A stretch of DNA of 64,000 nt from Angiostrongylus vasorum (lineage: Eukaryota; Nematoda; Chromadorea; Rhabditida; Metastrongylidae), in contig JADANN010000315.1 in NCBI GenBank assembly GCA_018806985.1, positions 372,001 to 436,000 on the forward strand, written 5' to 3'. Positions 45,745-58,404 of this stretch are shown here, piece by piece. Each line of letters starts with the position of its first letter. The first letter of the stretch is position 1. The notes under the pieces were generated by a model. That model was given only the letters and a program-made list of their open reading frames with translations. It searched no databases and was not told the origin of the DNA. The position numbers were made by a program, and so were the translations under genes.

Positions 45745-46205
45745 AGAAAAACAAAGCAAGGGCCTCGGTTGGCGCAGTGAAAACACATGGATAAAAGGGA
45801 TAAAGCTTTCGGCGTTGATCGAGCCTTGAACAATGCACCGTGCATTCGCCTTCAGCAGGTTTCGTTAGAGGTTATTGAATGCATTTCTTGCCTATACAAT
45901 GATTCGCTGTAGCCTACCGATGTATTGAGTCAATGATGCTATCTTCTCAAGCAAGTTGGTTCCAATTTTCCGACCACGGAAGGATGAAAGGCTCGGTGGG
46001 TGGGCCTGCGGCGAGGGTGGATCCCACGCGTTTTGCAGAGCGCTTCTGAGCGCTGCGCTACACGCGCCTTGATAACGTATGAGCCCATGGAAGAGGTAAC
46101 TACGGGTTCGAACCCTAGGTCAGCTTCCGAGTTTTGCTCATATCTTGGCATCCCTCGTGGTTGTATTCCGAAGAATACCATGCCACTAGGAATGACGAGA
46201 TAGCC
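45745..46205 (+). mobile_element. SINE 2 split by a SINE 1 insertion
   Basis: SINE 2 starts at 45753 (AAAGCAAGGGCCTCGG), stops at about 45796 and resumes at about 46073 with a perfect B box (GGGTTCGAACCC) and the body GAGTTTTGCTCATATCTTGG to about 46190. The inserted SINE 1 is minus-strand, 45797-46072. Confidence 0.7.
45797..46072 (-). mobile_element. SINE 1 nested in SINE 2
   Basis: Near full-length copy with tail at 45797 (ATAAAAGGGATAAAGC) and head CGCTGCGCTACACGCG at 46072. Confidence 0.85.
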
Positions 46206-46911
46206 CACACATTCCTCCACTCTGCTACGCATGTTTTTTTGGTGTCCAAGCAGAAATATTTGTATAAAAGTGTGAAAATGTTTGGATAAATACGACTCAC
46301 ACCATTTACGTCGATCCTGTCAATATCCTGCAATCAAACGGAGATGCATTGGGGGGTGTATTGTAGCCGCGCCCAAAAAATACAACTCACATCTATTCCC
46401 AAGATGCCGACTAGTTACCAGTGATTACTCCTGCTATTACGATACAGCTCAATAAGACAGCGTTGCAAAAATGAAAAATGACGTGCTATCGTGCTATGAA
46501 AAACTCAACACTTTCTTTGCCTCACCAACGACGTCCCTCCAACGAACGCTGGGACCGCTGGTCTTCTCGTGCTATGTTTCCGGTGAATTCCTACAATTAA
46601 CTCACCGGTGTATATTACGGCATGTAGTAACGTGACTAGATGTCATGAAGTTGTAAAAACAGCAGGCCAAAGTGCCGTAATATTACTTAATTAGCCAGAT
46701 AAAATAAATCTTCAGAGCTATGACAAATTTATGAGTAGAAAAAGAACTTGGTCTCATTTCTCTGTAAAAACGGCAAACCTTACTATATTGAACCAAGATA
46801 TTTTAGTCCGTGCAGTTCTAACATATTTATTGAAACGAACTCTTAATTCTACCTCACAAATTTCGGACAAGAAATTACATATCACCACATGATGCATATA
46901 GCTATGAGACA

Positions 46912-47723
46912 CTACGGATGACGGATTACACGCTCTAGTAAGCCCTCGTAGTAGTCGATGACTTTCTGCAATCATACACAAAGTATAAGAAGATATCATA
47001 CTTCTAAAACACGAACAAGAAGATACCTGTGGCGCGTAAAAACGCAAAATGCGACAAGGAACGAGCTCAATAGCCCTCATGCGGATTCCTTGTGGGTCAC
47101 CATAAAGCGCTATCATTCTGGGCTCTGGGCCTCTGAGGTTAATCCCAATGATTTCCGTCACCTTATGCCCTTGGCACACCTTATATCTCGCATCGTCCAC
47201 TAAACCATCAGTAATTAACATTGAAAATATAATCGGAAATAAATCTTTACGAAATTAATACGTACATTGCTGATTTCCTAGTATACGACCATCTAGACCA
47301 GCTATTTCACTGCATGTCACATTATGGATTATGTTCCCATCGCTCTGTGGTAAAGCAAGTTTTACACAACATTTCACACTAAATATACAAAAAAGCTCAC
47401 AACTGCAATTGCCAAGAAGTCTAAAAAATACAAGTTCCAAATTATAGCCTACATTTTCCCTTGAAGATGAACGGTTTACGTCCCAATCATCATATCTAAA
47501 ACTGTGTTCCATGAGTCCATTGAATAAAACAAACAAATACACAACTCATAAACAACCAACCTTCTACGTTTTGAAGAAGGTTGAAGGCTTTTCTCGTTTG
47601 CTCCTCCAATGTTGTCGACTTCATTCCAAACGCTGGGCTGAAACGCAGAAAAAAGGTTATGTGGGTACTGGTACAGAAAACTACAGTATTAAGTAAAGTT
47701 GAACTGCTGCACATATAATGCTG
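46912..47723 (-). CDS. 3' exons of an uncharacterised conserved-looking gene
   Basis: Exons 47637-47561, 47495-47432, 47344-47266, 47199-47027 and 46965-46912 join in phase (2, 0, 1, 0) and end in TAG; a 39-nt exon at 47723-47685 fits upstream. Acceptors include GTTTCAG, ACCACAG, GTTTAG and ATTGCAG; donors include AAG|GTTGGT, CAAT|GTACGT and CAG|GTATCT. An AATAAA is about 90 bp downstream. The protein reads NEVDNIGGANEK, SSKRRR (basic), CSEIAGLDGRILGN, then a dense block VTEIIGINLRGPEPRMIALY GDP and ends YYEGLLERVIRHP. No signal or membrane segment in this part. The block with Gly-Pro-Glu-Pro and alternating hydrophobics looks like a beta-rich fold, but I do not recognise a family. 5' exons not located. 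Confidence 0.65.
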
Positions 47724-48172
47724 CTGAACAAAAAAACACTCTCTTAAAAAATACATATGTGCCATTTTTTAAGTGTATTAGAGTGCCCCACAACCTCTTT
47801 ACGTAGACTACTACCGTACAAATCAAAGAGTCCTATACCAGACTCTAAGAAGCTATGGTTCAACACACACGCTTGCTACTCTGCTTCTAGCAAACTTCTA
47901 GGAAAGAATATTTTAGAGCTTGATACCTCGTGGAAGTTTTTCAGGGCCATACTCTGCTGAGTATGAGACTCACCCAACTGAGACGAAAAGGCTATGTGTC
48001 ATGGATGAAAATTTCTATCAAGTCTTTGTTATGCCGGTTGGGTTTCAAGATTTTTTTATTAAACATAACGCATTCGTTTATGTTTAAAGGAAGAGATCCA
48101 TCAATAACATGAAGTTCAGTGCTACGGTTTTAGTGGCATAAGAAGTGTTTTATTAACAATCCATAAAAAGGA

Positions 48173-48384
48173 TGAAGCTCTCGCCGTTGATCAATCCTTG
48201 AGGGATGCGCCACGCATTCGACTTCATCAAACATCGTTGGGAGGTGATTGGATGCATACCTCGCCTTTACAATTACTCGCGGTAGCCTATCAATGTATTG
48301 AGCCAGTGCTGAGGGCCATGGGCGCGGGGATCGATTCCACAACTGTTGCAGGACGCCTCCGACCACTGCACCACACGCGCCCAT
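48173..48384 (-). mobile_element. SINE 1 with internal deletion and target-site duplication
   Basis: About 70 bp of the middle is missing. Flanked by AACAATCCA at 48155-48163 and 48385-48393. The paralogous site at 54941-54955 is empty. Confidence 0.9.
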
Positions 48385-49801
48385 AACAATCCAAAGCATT
48401 GTATAATCAATTCCGATCATTTAAAGATGAAAGCGAAAAACCGTATTTTTACAGAATAGGCGACTTTTTGAAAAACTCGGTTTCGGCCTCTTTTTAGGAG
48501 AAAACTCACCTTTAGCGAAGATTTAACCCATGTATAACAACTGTCCCCACATCCCTCACATGATTGCCACTTCACCAGAAACTCCAGCTTACCTACAATC
48601 TTGTGACTTTACACACGGAAAAAAATAATATTTACTAATAAGTAGGAAAAAGAAATTTCGGCAAAAATGAACTAACCATTATGGACACGTTCCATTAACA
48701 TTTCCTCAATACGGTGATATGGATGTCTTCGTCCTGAATTACAACAATATCGGCAGATACTAGGAAGTGAAACGACAGAGAGTGGTGAAAAAGAAATTTT
48801 GCGTCCTCTGCTTTTTCCAGGAAGAAAACTAAGAAAGTAAAAAATGGCTAAATTTTCCGAAAAAACGTGTAGACTTTGCTATTCATTTGCCTTGGAAAGC
48901 ACATGGTTTCAAATCATTTCAACATTATCTATCTTAGGTCAGAGTAAATTATAACTTTGCATCGTATGTACATACGAACACCCAGTTATGAATTGGTCAT
49001 GGCTTCATTAAAAGGCTCTTAGGTTACCTATTTTCAGTGTTACTGCGTTTCGTTAAGATCTTCAAATGCCAGCTCTGGCTCACTAGCACGCTTCGAAGAA
49101 ATGACGTCGACATACTATTGTTGTAAGGCTTGCATTCTACCAAGGCTTCCCATTTTCTTCCCAGTCAAGTGATTATGGATTCTACTGCAGTGCAACGACA
49201 TATAGCTTCGTCAAAATCAGGACAGAGTGGTTATTGCGGGCAAAACGCATTCCTTTTGTGGGTTCCCCTAAGGCGATATGAATGGCGTGATATAGCGTTG
49301 CAGTTGACATAGAAGATGGTCAGGCTGGATGTGGGCGGATTCACTCCTTGGTCGACGAATACTGATATTATGGGGTCCGTTGATCAGCCAGCAGTGATTT
49401 TCTGTATTCGGCAAAGCTTGGAAGATAGAGCAACTGGTACGAATAGCAGAGCCTATAGCATGAGTACGGTGTATGCTAGGAATTCTTATCGGAATTGAGG
49501 TGCCCTAAATATCTCGACTTCATAAAACTTCAATGATTCATGAGATACCGTAGTCCCATTGAAAAGCTACTAGACATCCATTTGGTGCTTTTTTATTCTG
49601 ACATAAGATCTTCGCTGGCATAAGGTAGATCGAAGGTAATCATTTTGTCAAAGGATGAGTATCAAGGTAACCATGTCACCAAAGGATGAGAATTGTTGGT
49701 ATTTGTGAAAGCCATGAAGAAGTCGTCGGGAGGGATTGGTGAAGTCATGGGTCTGGGTCTCTCTCCATGCAACTGAGGGCAATCTGGATTTGAAAAAAAA
49801 A

Positions 49802-50780
49802 TTAGTAGTGGACCTTCTCCAGAAACGGTTGTGAAAGCTGGTTTAGGGAATGGGTCCTGAATTTTTTTCGAGTGGATGATGAAGAACAACTCCCTTTAAA
49901 GGCAAACCATTCGTTGAATCCTCCAACCCATCGTATCAGCATTCTCATCACATCAGCTCCCGTAGCGCAATTCACCGCAGTGTTTTTCGTATCGAACTCA
50001 TCTCCCAGTACAATTTCACAAAGCATTTTAATGTGCATGCATTCTTATTAAAGCTGTTATTCATCATATTGACATCTGTTACGTCTGGGCCCATCTATAA
50101 CCTCACTCACACATTACCGAATACATCACACATCCTCACTGCCATCGAGACTACAAAGCAGTTCTCATGAATTTCATCTAAAAACCAAGAACGTAGATTC
50201 CTCTTAGTTTTTATTCGTATCTATCAGGAAGTGGTACCTACATCATTACATAGCATGTATCTACATACCAAGAAAGTAGAAAACGCAATAACAGTGGGTG
50301 ATGCAATAGAAGCAAGTGGTTGGGATCTGTCCTCGAGCTAACTAAGCGTTCCTTATGCTGTCGCAAAAATTAGAGCTAGATTTATCCAGCGATCAGCTGG
50401 CGCCCTCAAATCCAAAAAAGTTTGAGGATGCCCGTGATGAAGATATGGGAATGTACTAGCAAGTTCCCCAAAAGCCTTCCACGCATTAATCCGAACAGCA
50501 TTCAGCGACATTCACAACAACAGTGATCCTCAAATATTAATCAAACCTCCACGCAAATTGAAGACCTGGATGATAGATGCGATGAAGGAATCGGATGTAC
50601 ATAGTAGGCAACAGACTTACCAAATACGCTATCACTACTTGTCCTTGACCTTGACGACAATCGAGACTTTAGAGAGTCATAGTCCCTAGAATAACACCCA
50701 TTAACACAATGATCTACATGCTCGAATCCATTAAAAAGACCTGTTAGTGAGACGACATATAAAAAAAAGAATAAACACAA
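49802..50780 (-). CDS. Candidate exons within the duplicated segment
   Basis: Minus strand: 50780-50635 starts with a signal-peptide-like MCLFFFLYVVSLTGLFNG, continues HVDHCVNGCYSRDYDSLKS and reaches G|GTAAGT; the donor position is kept in the paralog (AAGTAAGTCC, near 56132). 50038-49802 reads FDTKNTAVNCATGADVMRM and GGFNEWFAFKG; the paralog at 55560-55440 keeps the same open frame with FDTKDATANCTTRADVMSV and RFNTCFAPKG. Shared frame and cysteines hint at a secreted protein pair, but the exons between were not found and function is unknown. Confidence 0.35.
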
Positions 50781-51414
50781 TTAGCACAAAATCTTTTGCG
50801 AGTTTTCGACCTACTGTTTTTTCACGCACGTTCAGAAGTGTATTCTATAAGTGCAGCAAAAAGTTCTATCAAAGCCACATCATGAGCTATTTTAATTCGA
50901 CGCTTGCGAATAACAGTTCACTACCTGTGACTCTGAGAATCCGATATTGTCGCTTGGGCAACTCATTTTGGAATATGTGCATTCAACTGGTCACGCGTTT
51001 ATTTCAAAGTATTTCGTAACAGACGGCGATGCGACCTATTGTTACGATCACTCTGAACGAATTGACACAGAGCGATGAACGCCATCATATGTCTGTAGAA
51101 GGCGCTGCTATCGCCTACGGTTACGGGCTAAATCCATTGTTGGCCAAGTATTATACATGAGCTTGTTTTTGATTTTTAATATATACAATCCGTCTCGAAA
51201 AAATATTCTCCATCAAATGGGAATCGAGAGGTTGTGTGGAAGATGGAACACCTATTAATTCCAAATTCCGACTATACCGCATGATAGTTAACGTTTCTGA
51301 AGCAGAACACTGTCATAACCAGGATGACTTTAGTTATACTCTGCTGAATAGTCATCCCTCCCAAGGGTTTACCGCCTCTTTGTGGCTGGGAGGAGTTTCT
51401 GGGTTGCGATGTAA

Positions 51415-51815
51415 AGGCGGGATTCATCCCCGGAAGGGCCTCCCAAGCTGAGAAGGAGTCCAGTGTTTTCATAAGGAAGCCCAGCTAAGAGTAAACTCCA
51501 CCAGTCTCCTCATATCCCCGGCAGGGTCTCCCAAGCTAAGAAGGAGTCCGGTGTTTCTATAAGCCCAGGTACAAGTAAACCGATAACAGGATCCACCACC
51601 ATCCTGCTACCAAACTAGTCGCACGGGAGGAAATCTCCCTCTGATCCACAAGGGCGAAGGCTGCCTGTGGTGGTGACGACTTGGGCAGACTTTAGCCAGG
51701 CTGACCTCGGGACTCCAATGAAACACAATGGCAAGACCAGCAAAACTCCTAAAAAATGGAGAATATGCTAAGACCCTCACAGCCAATGAGGACGGGCAGT
51801 CAAAGTTTGCAAGTA
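51415..51815 (+). mobile_element. Non-autonomous RTE-related short element
   Basis: Third copy of the 7297-7628 unit. The segment around ATCCCCGG...GGAGTCC is present twice (51426 and 51508), an internal duplication. Ends GGGCAGTCAAAGTTTGCAAG. Confidence 0.6.
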
Positions 51816-52349
51816 AGCACATAGTCACCAATAACAACTCATAAAAAGCACAGAAAAATTCGTCGGTGACAATGCTTTAGTTGCTAACTACTCGGATATT
51901 TACTGATAGTCCCCCAAGCAACAAATGGAGTTGCCAGCCGCGGTCTTGGGGCCTGCGATTCTTATACCTCGCTGCATTTCTCGTTTAATTCCCAAAGAAA
52001 AAAATACCCTATATCACTGCAAAAAAGCATTGTCGCATTATTGCGCACTTACATGCTCGTGGTATTCGATTTTTTACATTAATATCTTTACGCCCGTTAT
52101 GATACAATCGGCGAGGCATAGTAAATGGGCCACGTTTTTGCCTCGTATCTGGCCTTTAGTGTTTTAAGCTCTTCACAGGCTGACACCTACAGGTTGGCAG
52201 AAAACTACTCACGTCCACAGAAATGCCATTTTTCCTTGCGATAACGCGTTGAAATCGCTAGCACCTTTCTATATCAATTCGTTATCCTGGTTGATCTTAT
52301 CTTCTGACTTTTTCTTCGATGTGCACGGACTAAGACAATGCTAGCTAGG

Positions 52350-53060
52350 CCTTACTCCCCCGGCACCATCGTCATTTTAAAGTTGTTAATAATCGTATAG
52401 TCGCTATGAGTGGTTAATCTAACAACTGTCTCGAATAATTACGTTGCTCTTTACAAGTGCTTCATAAAGGTCACTACTACCACCACATCAATACATCTGC
52501 TTATTATTGCGCAGCGTCAGATGAAGTCGATATCCGTTGGTGTATTTGTGTGATGTGTGACTTGCTCTGTTTAATATTTTGTTGCTCTCATAGATCTCTT
52601 CCACAATGCATTCTCACCAAGATTTAAATTCCCATAAATTTATGCATGCCATCTGATGTGACGGTCTTTCGTATCTCTACTACTGCACCGCCACTAATGT
52701 ACACTGTATCACACTTGTTGACGCTGTTACCATAGTCGCTTGTATTGTTTAGAGATTGCCGTGTAATTATTACTACATTAATGTAAGTGTCATAAGGTTA
52801 TATACCATTATATATGCTCTGCTTGCTTCCACACGACGTGCAGCCTCTTATACCGTAAGTTTTGATATAAGCCTTGCACCATAATTCTGTCGTACTGTTG
52901 CTGTTGTTGTACTAATGTTGCATTATGGAGATAAAAGTTCAGTTACCGCGGTTTGAGGTCTACCTGAGTGCGGCGCCAGCAAAACTCTCGCGTGGCCACT
53001 TCTGTAAATGCGAGAAGCCTATTTCGAGCTAGTGACTCCGACAGCTAACTTGAACAGTTC
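52350..53060. repeat. Possible relative of the 8820-11205 repeat
   Basis: Similar composition and a similar end (GAAGCCTATTTCGAGCTAGT near 53010 against GAAAGCCTATTTCCGACTAG near 10925). No long frame. 51980-52350 holds nothing recognisable. Confidence 0.35.
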
Positions 53061-53211
53061 GATAATGAAATTATTGGTGCACTGGCCTAGCTCCTTCAAT
53101 TATTGGTTCACTGGTTCAATTTCTACACACACAAATAGCGAACGAAAAAAATCTTTGATATGAAAACCATGAGACCCGGAGAACGCACTTCGTCAGCGCA
53201 GCAACGAAATA

Positions 53212-53660
53212 ATGTGTGGCATCAAGCAAACGTACACCATAAAGACAGAATTTGATGAACACGGTCATATCTCTTCGTTAAAGCGTACTTTCTTTTCACT
53301 GAACACGTGGCACATAGCGAAGTGTTTCGTCATTCCGTCCAACAACAAGCAAAGGCAGTTATCCGACCAACTCCTCAACACTCTCTTCCAATTTACGTGG
53401 GAACGCCTTAGCCCCGCTATCTCGAAGATTGCAAGGAGAATCGAGTCGAACATCATCCTACTATATTCTTGAAGAAGGCGAACTCCTTCAGCAGCCAAAA
53501 GAGGAACATACGAAATTTTCGAAGACCATTGCGGACGATGAATGCAAGGGAAAACAAATCGCATGGGAAACATGCTGAATTCCACACAACAGGTGAAACA
53601 AGCGGCTATTTAAAAATAGATAAAAACAAGAAAAATGGCTGTGATAAATCATAGTTATCA
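53212..53660. other. Overlapping antisense open frames, unassigned
   Basis: An 86-codon plus-strand frame (53212-53472) and a 106-codon minus-strand frame (53585-53265) overlap; neither shows a domain or convincing splice sites. 53660-54390 holds no recognised feature. Confidence 0.25.
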
Positions 53661-54397
53661 TTTAACGATCGTGCGCTTCAAATACACAAACAGACTCGAA
53701 ATAAGCCTTAAAAAGAGGTCGAAATGGTGAAAGAAATGTAGCTACGTGATGGAACACAGTGATATACAGTAAATTGCAGCATTTACGCCATACCTACCTC
53801 TGGAGCAACCAATAGTTTCGTCATATTCTCTGCCTCTCAATTCTTCTAACTGTCAAAAAATTGCCGTCTATTGTGTAAAGGCCAGCACGTCCGGAACCAA
53901 AATGGAATCGGAAGTGTCCCCTGCGCTCACCAGACGAAATTAGACGTCGGTATCAATTGATTGCCAAGTGTGTATGTCTATCTGAGATTCCAGGAAGACT
54001 TTGCTGCTATTGTTAAGAGAAGAACTACGCTGTCCTCTAATAGTTCACAAATTTTTGTTCAAAGGCCTTCCTACGAACCACATCTCAGACCACCACGATT
54101 GCAAATTGTATATCTGGATGAGTTCTTGCTACTATACTAAGTCCCCCGATGTTGACCACTTCTACAGGACTTAACGTTGCTCTTGCATTAACATCAGACT
54201 GTAACAAATATGAGATGACAAATGCTGTAGATTTGAAGCTGTACACGGAAGAACTTTTCTTCTACATTCGTTCTACATTACCATGATTGGCGGCCGCAAT
54301 TCAAGGACCGACGTGAGGACGTTTGAAGAATTTCAGCTCAATACACACGACTTGTCTCCTTAACCTGTCATTTCGACTCTAACTAACTAAACCTCTA

Positions 54398-54674
54398 AAG
54401 CTCTAAGGCTGTCGGCGTTGATCAAACCCTGAGGGATGCGCCATGCATTCGACTTCATTAAGTATTGTTGGAGGTGATTGGATGCATATGTGGCCTTTAC
54501 GATGACTTGCGGTGGCCAATCGATGTACAGCCAGTGCTGCTATCCTCCCAGACAAGTCTGGTACCAATTTGCCGACCCTGGAGGGAAGGAAGACTTGCTG
54601 AGCCATGAGCGCGGGGATCAATTCCACGTGTGGTGTCGCAGTGGCGCATCCAACCACTGCGCCACACGAGCCCT
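54398..54674 (-). mobile_element. SINE 1 with target-site duplication
   Basis: Near full-length copy flanked by TCTAACTAACTA at 54378-54389 and 54675-54686. Confidence 0.9.
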
Positions 54675-54689
54675 TCTAACTAACTATGG

Positions 54690-56480
54690 TCGCAAAAATA
54701 CCACAGCTACTAAACCGCTGCTACTAGACTCGTTGTAAAAGATGTTCTAGAGATTGAACTGGATATTAGATTCATGCAACTGAAACGAGAAGGTCATGTT
54801 TCATACAGAAAACTCCTATCAAGCCTTTGTCATGTTGGTTGTAGTTCAAGATTTTTCATTTCATTTAACATAGTGCACTCGTTTACGTTCAGAAGAGATC
54901 CATCAAAAACTATGATCTTAGTTTCATGAGAAGTGATTTAATAGCAATCCATAACACTGTATACTCAACTCCGAGCAGTTAAAGATAAGTGAAAAAACCA
55001 TTTTCTAGAGAGTGAGCAACTTTTCGAAAAGTTTTCCATTGGGCTTTTATGGGAGAAAACTCACATTTCGCGTAATCGAAATACGTGACTGGCAGCTGTG
55101 TCCACACCCTTCACATTCCTCCCATTTGACCAGAATCTCTAACTTTCCTGCAATGTTATGACTTCACACGCAAAGGAAAAATATTTTTTTAACAACTAGG
55201 AAGAAGAAGTCATGGCTACGAATCAACTAACCATTTTCGTCTTCATCGAGTTTTCCTAATACCTTCTTAATGCGGTGGAATGGATATCCTTGACCGTCAC
55301 CTAAATTACTGAGCTTCTAGAGGTCGGAGGAAGTAAACGACAAAGAGTCATGGAGAATATATCCTGTGAACTTTCCTTCTTCTAGGTGGAAAAGTAAATA
55401 TAAAGGTAGATAGACTTTGCAAAAATTGCGGCAGCTTTGCATTTGCTTTAAGAAGCACGTGGATTCCTTTAGGGGCAAAGCATGTGTTGAACCTTCCAAT
55501 CTGCACGCTCATCACGTCAGCTCGTGTAGTACAATTCGCCGTAGCATCTTTTGTATCGAACCATAGCCGAATACAGTTTTGTAGTGCATTCTAGTGTACA
55601 CACATTTTTATTAAAGCGGTTATTCATCATCTTCACATCTTTGACCTTTCCACGCAACTACGGCTTCTCCCACATCGATACCACAAAAATAAATATGAAA
55701 CTTCCGTAGTCTTTCTACCACATTTGTTATAAAGCGGCACCTGCATCACTACACAGCATCTATCTACGTATTCAGAAAGTGGAAAGCGCAGTGACAGTGG
55801 TGGTTGATGAGAACAGGGAAGCGATTGGGCCGTCATCCCAGGTCCATCAAGAGACCTTTGTCGCAGATGGAAAATTAGTGCCGATTTATTCACTACCACC
55901 TAGCTCCTTCAAATCCAGTAAGCTTTGCGGGTGTCTGTGATTAAGATACGGCAATGCACTAGCACGGCTATCCGAAGATTCCTCACGAGAATCCATCCCA
56001 CCAACATTTAGGGGCATCTAAAAGATGAGAAAAAAGACCCTCAAGCATTAATCGAACCCATTTGTAATTACCAATATCTGGACGACAAATGCGGTGAAAA
56101 AATCGAATGGGCTTACTAATGGACTTACTTGGCGCGTTATCATCGTCCATCTTTGTCGTGCACAGAAAACCACAAAGAGATTCAAATTCCTAAAATTACA
56201 ACCATTAAGCAGAACGTTGTCGTAATCAGCGTGGTTTTCGTTACGCTGTATTGAATAATCATCAATAACAGCTCAGGAACAAAACAGGAAAAATCGTTAA
56301 CGACGACTCTTTCGTCGTTGACCAATCGGATATTTGATGATAGTAGGAGGGTTGCTAATGGTGAGAGACTGAGTTGTTAAGCCATACTGCTAGTCTGCGA
56401 TTCTTATGTCTCGATTTATTTCTCGTTTGAGTGCTAACCAAAAAGTCGACATAAAAGCAAAAAGAAACACTATGGCACGG
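54690..56480. repeat. Segmental duplication, copy 2
   Basis: Collinear, more compact paralog of 47790-51980, without the SINE at 48173 and without the RTE-related element at 51415. Confidence 0.7.
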
Positions 56481-56899
56481 AGTTACGTGCCTAATGTTCT
56501 GGACAGATAAACAGAAAACGGGCAGTCTTCTTATGAAAAAGCATTACAATACAGAGAACGAACACTGACGGCTCAACAACGAAATGATGAGTGCCAACAC
56601 GGACATGAATTGTTAGGAGATAAGCTGATAAGCTACGTGGCACACTGCATTAGCATGTTCGCGGGGAGGTGTTCACATGATTGAACCTGTCAGCGGACCA
56701 GAGTGGCTTGTATGCCAGGTCGGCTGGAAATTAACGGCGATTTTTCCGCGCTTTATCTCTAATAGATGTGGCTAAGCAAAAGTATTCTTTTTTCAACATT
56801 TGGACTACTATACGTCATAACAAATCCCATTTTATGCGTTCCTGTAAAATATATTTGAACTAGAACATAAAATGCTGTTTTAACAAACTTCGAGGATCG

Positions 56900-57010
56900 G
56901 AATTTCAGAAATCAAAACAGCAATTTTTTGGGTGGGCAAAGGAAGTGTTAACGAACGCGCAGTATTACGACGGATTAGAAAATTTTGTCGAAACACATAC
57001 CAAAACTCAA
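56900..57010 (+). mobile_element. Possible mariner transposase N-terminal fragment
   Basis: Plus-strand frame reads ISEIKTAIFWVGKGSVNERA VLRRIRKF, resembling the first helix-turn-helix of mariner transposases (G-x-V-N-E-x-T-V-R-R-W-F-x-K-F), with W and F of the second half lost. No catalytic domain follows. 57010-57920 holds nothing else recognised. Confidence 0.4.
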
Positions 57011-57919
57011 ATGCACCCGAGGCTCATCATGCCCGCCTTCCCTTTAGCGTATTGAAATTACCACTACTTTTCAAAACGATACCTATCCCTCTTAACAACG
57101 TGGTGAATCCATATAGCTTGGATTCCTCAACAGTAACTGTAGCTCTTATGAGAATATCAAATCTACGACGGCATTGATAGCACTGTGCAACAGAAAGTGC
57201 TAAGTAGTGGCTGTGGACCAAAAGAGGCTATCTCAGAACAATGTACTGCCTATCCGCCAAGTATGCGTCAGTAGGAAACGGTCTCCGTAGAGGGTCGCGA
57301 AAGTGCTGTCTAGACCCGTTTCTAACAATGACCTATGCTTGAAACACATGCCCTAAGCTGGGCTTACTACCACGTTCATAGAAGGCGATTGATAGAAAAA
57401 CGACCAGCTAACTGCTATTATAAACATGGATGATGGTACTGCTCCAATAGGATTTTTTGCGGCAGTCATGGAAGATGCATTTCATGGTCTCCACCGTGGG
57501 TATTGTGAGTGCTTGTGAATTACACGAAGCAAGACAACGCAAAATTTGGCCTATTCATTTAAGTTTTCATATGTTAACGATGGTGTTGGGAAGAGCACGA
57601 GGGATTTATTGTTAGCTCCACCCTAATCTCCTGGATGTTTCGTAACCACACAGAGATTTAGATTTATATAAATTAAGCTTTATAAAAGCAAATAACTAAC
57701 ACAAACCACAAACAACAAAAGCACAGCCTTCTTTTTCCTAGTTCTCCATTTCATGAGCAAGACTGACAATGGCTTAGAACATCACATACGGAAGCAGTAA
57801 TAAGATGCTTCTTATTACAAGAGATGGAGTCTCTACACTCATAAGCTTCTTGTAGATGGGGCTGCTTTCATGAGCGATTCTTTTTTTCGCTCGGATAAAC
57901 TACTTACTCCATGCACTGG

Positions 57920-58165
57920 ACTCAATAGCAGTTGGAGCATTTACCGAATACAATACGCATAAGCGAAAACACACCCATAAACGCATGCATGAGCACGTCC
58001 TAGTGAACACAGAAAATATATGGCACATTGGCACAGCAGAATCAGGGAATCCATGCTCTGGATCCACCTGCATCTCAGGAAAACACTGGGTGATTTTTGG
58101 TCCACGATTAACCTCCTATACGCCACCTTAGGACGCCCCACGTTGCTTTGTGACTGACTAACAAG
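57920..58165. repeat. Dispersed repeat, copy 2
   Basis: Counterpart of 17840-18060. Confidence 0.55.
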
Positions 58166-58181
58166 CATGAGATCCATTCAA

Positions 58182-58404
58182 AACTCTCGGCGTAGATCCA
58201 ATCCCTGAGTGATGCGCCATATCTTCGACCTCAACAACCACTGTTAGAGGTGACTGGATGCCAATCTGGTCTATACAGTGACTTTTGGTAGCCTATGTGG
58301 CAGCAATTTTCCCGTCTGAATCGATAGAAGACTTGGTGAACGCGGGTGCGGGATCACATGGGTATTGCTGGGCACCTCCAATCACTGTGCTACACGTCCG
58401 TTAT
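58182..58404 (-). mobile_element. SINE 1, diverged, internally deleted
   Basis: Recognisable tail (CTCTCGGCGTAGATCCAATC), body and head (CACTGTGCTACACG), with the middle shortened. 58405-59085 shows no recognised gene. Confidence 0.75.

Larger units (their letters stand above)
47790..51980. repeat. Segmental duplication, copy 1
   Basis: Collinear with 54690-56480 but interrupted by later insertions. Matching stretches: 47960-48170 with 54770-54955; 48405-48600 with 54955-55170; 49890-50080 with 55460-55640; 50640-50730 with 56130-56210; 51890-51980 with 56330-56440. Diverged, so old. The parts of 48600-49800 and 50800-51190 that lack a match hold no recognised gene. Confidence 0.7.

Noticed and set aside
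45900..46140. tRNA gene suggested by a perfect B box GGGTTCGAACCC
   Set aside because: No foldable acceptor stem; it belongs to a SINE 2 head split by an insertion.
53265..53585. 106-codon minus-strand frame as a host gene
   Set aside because: An equally good plus-strand frame overlaps it and neither has recognisable homology or splice sites.
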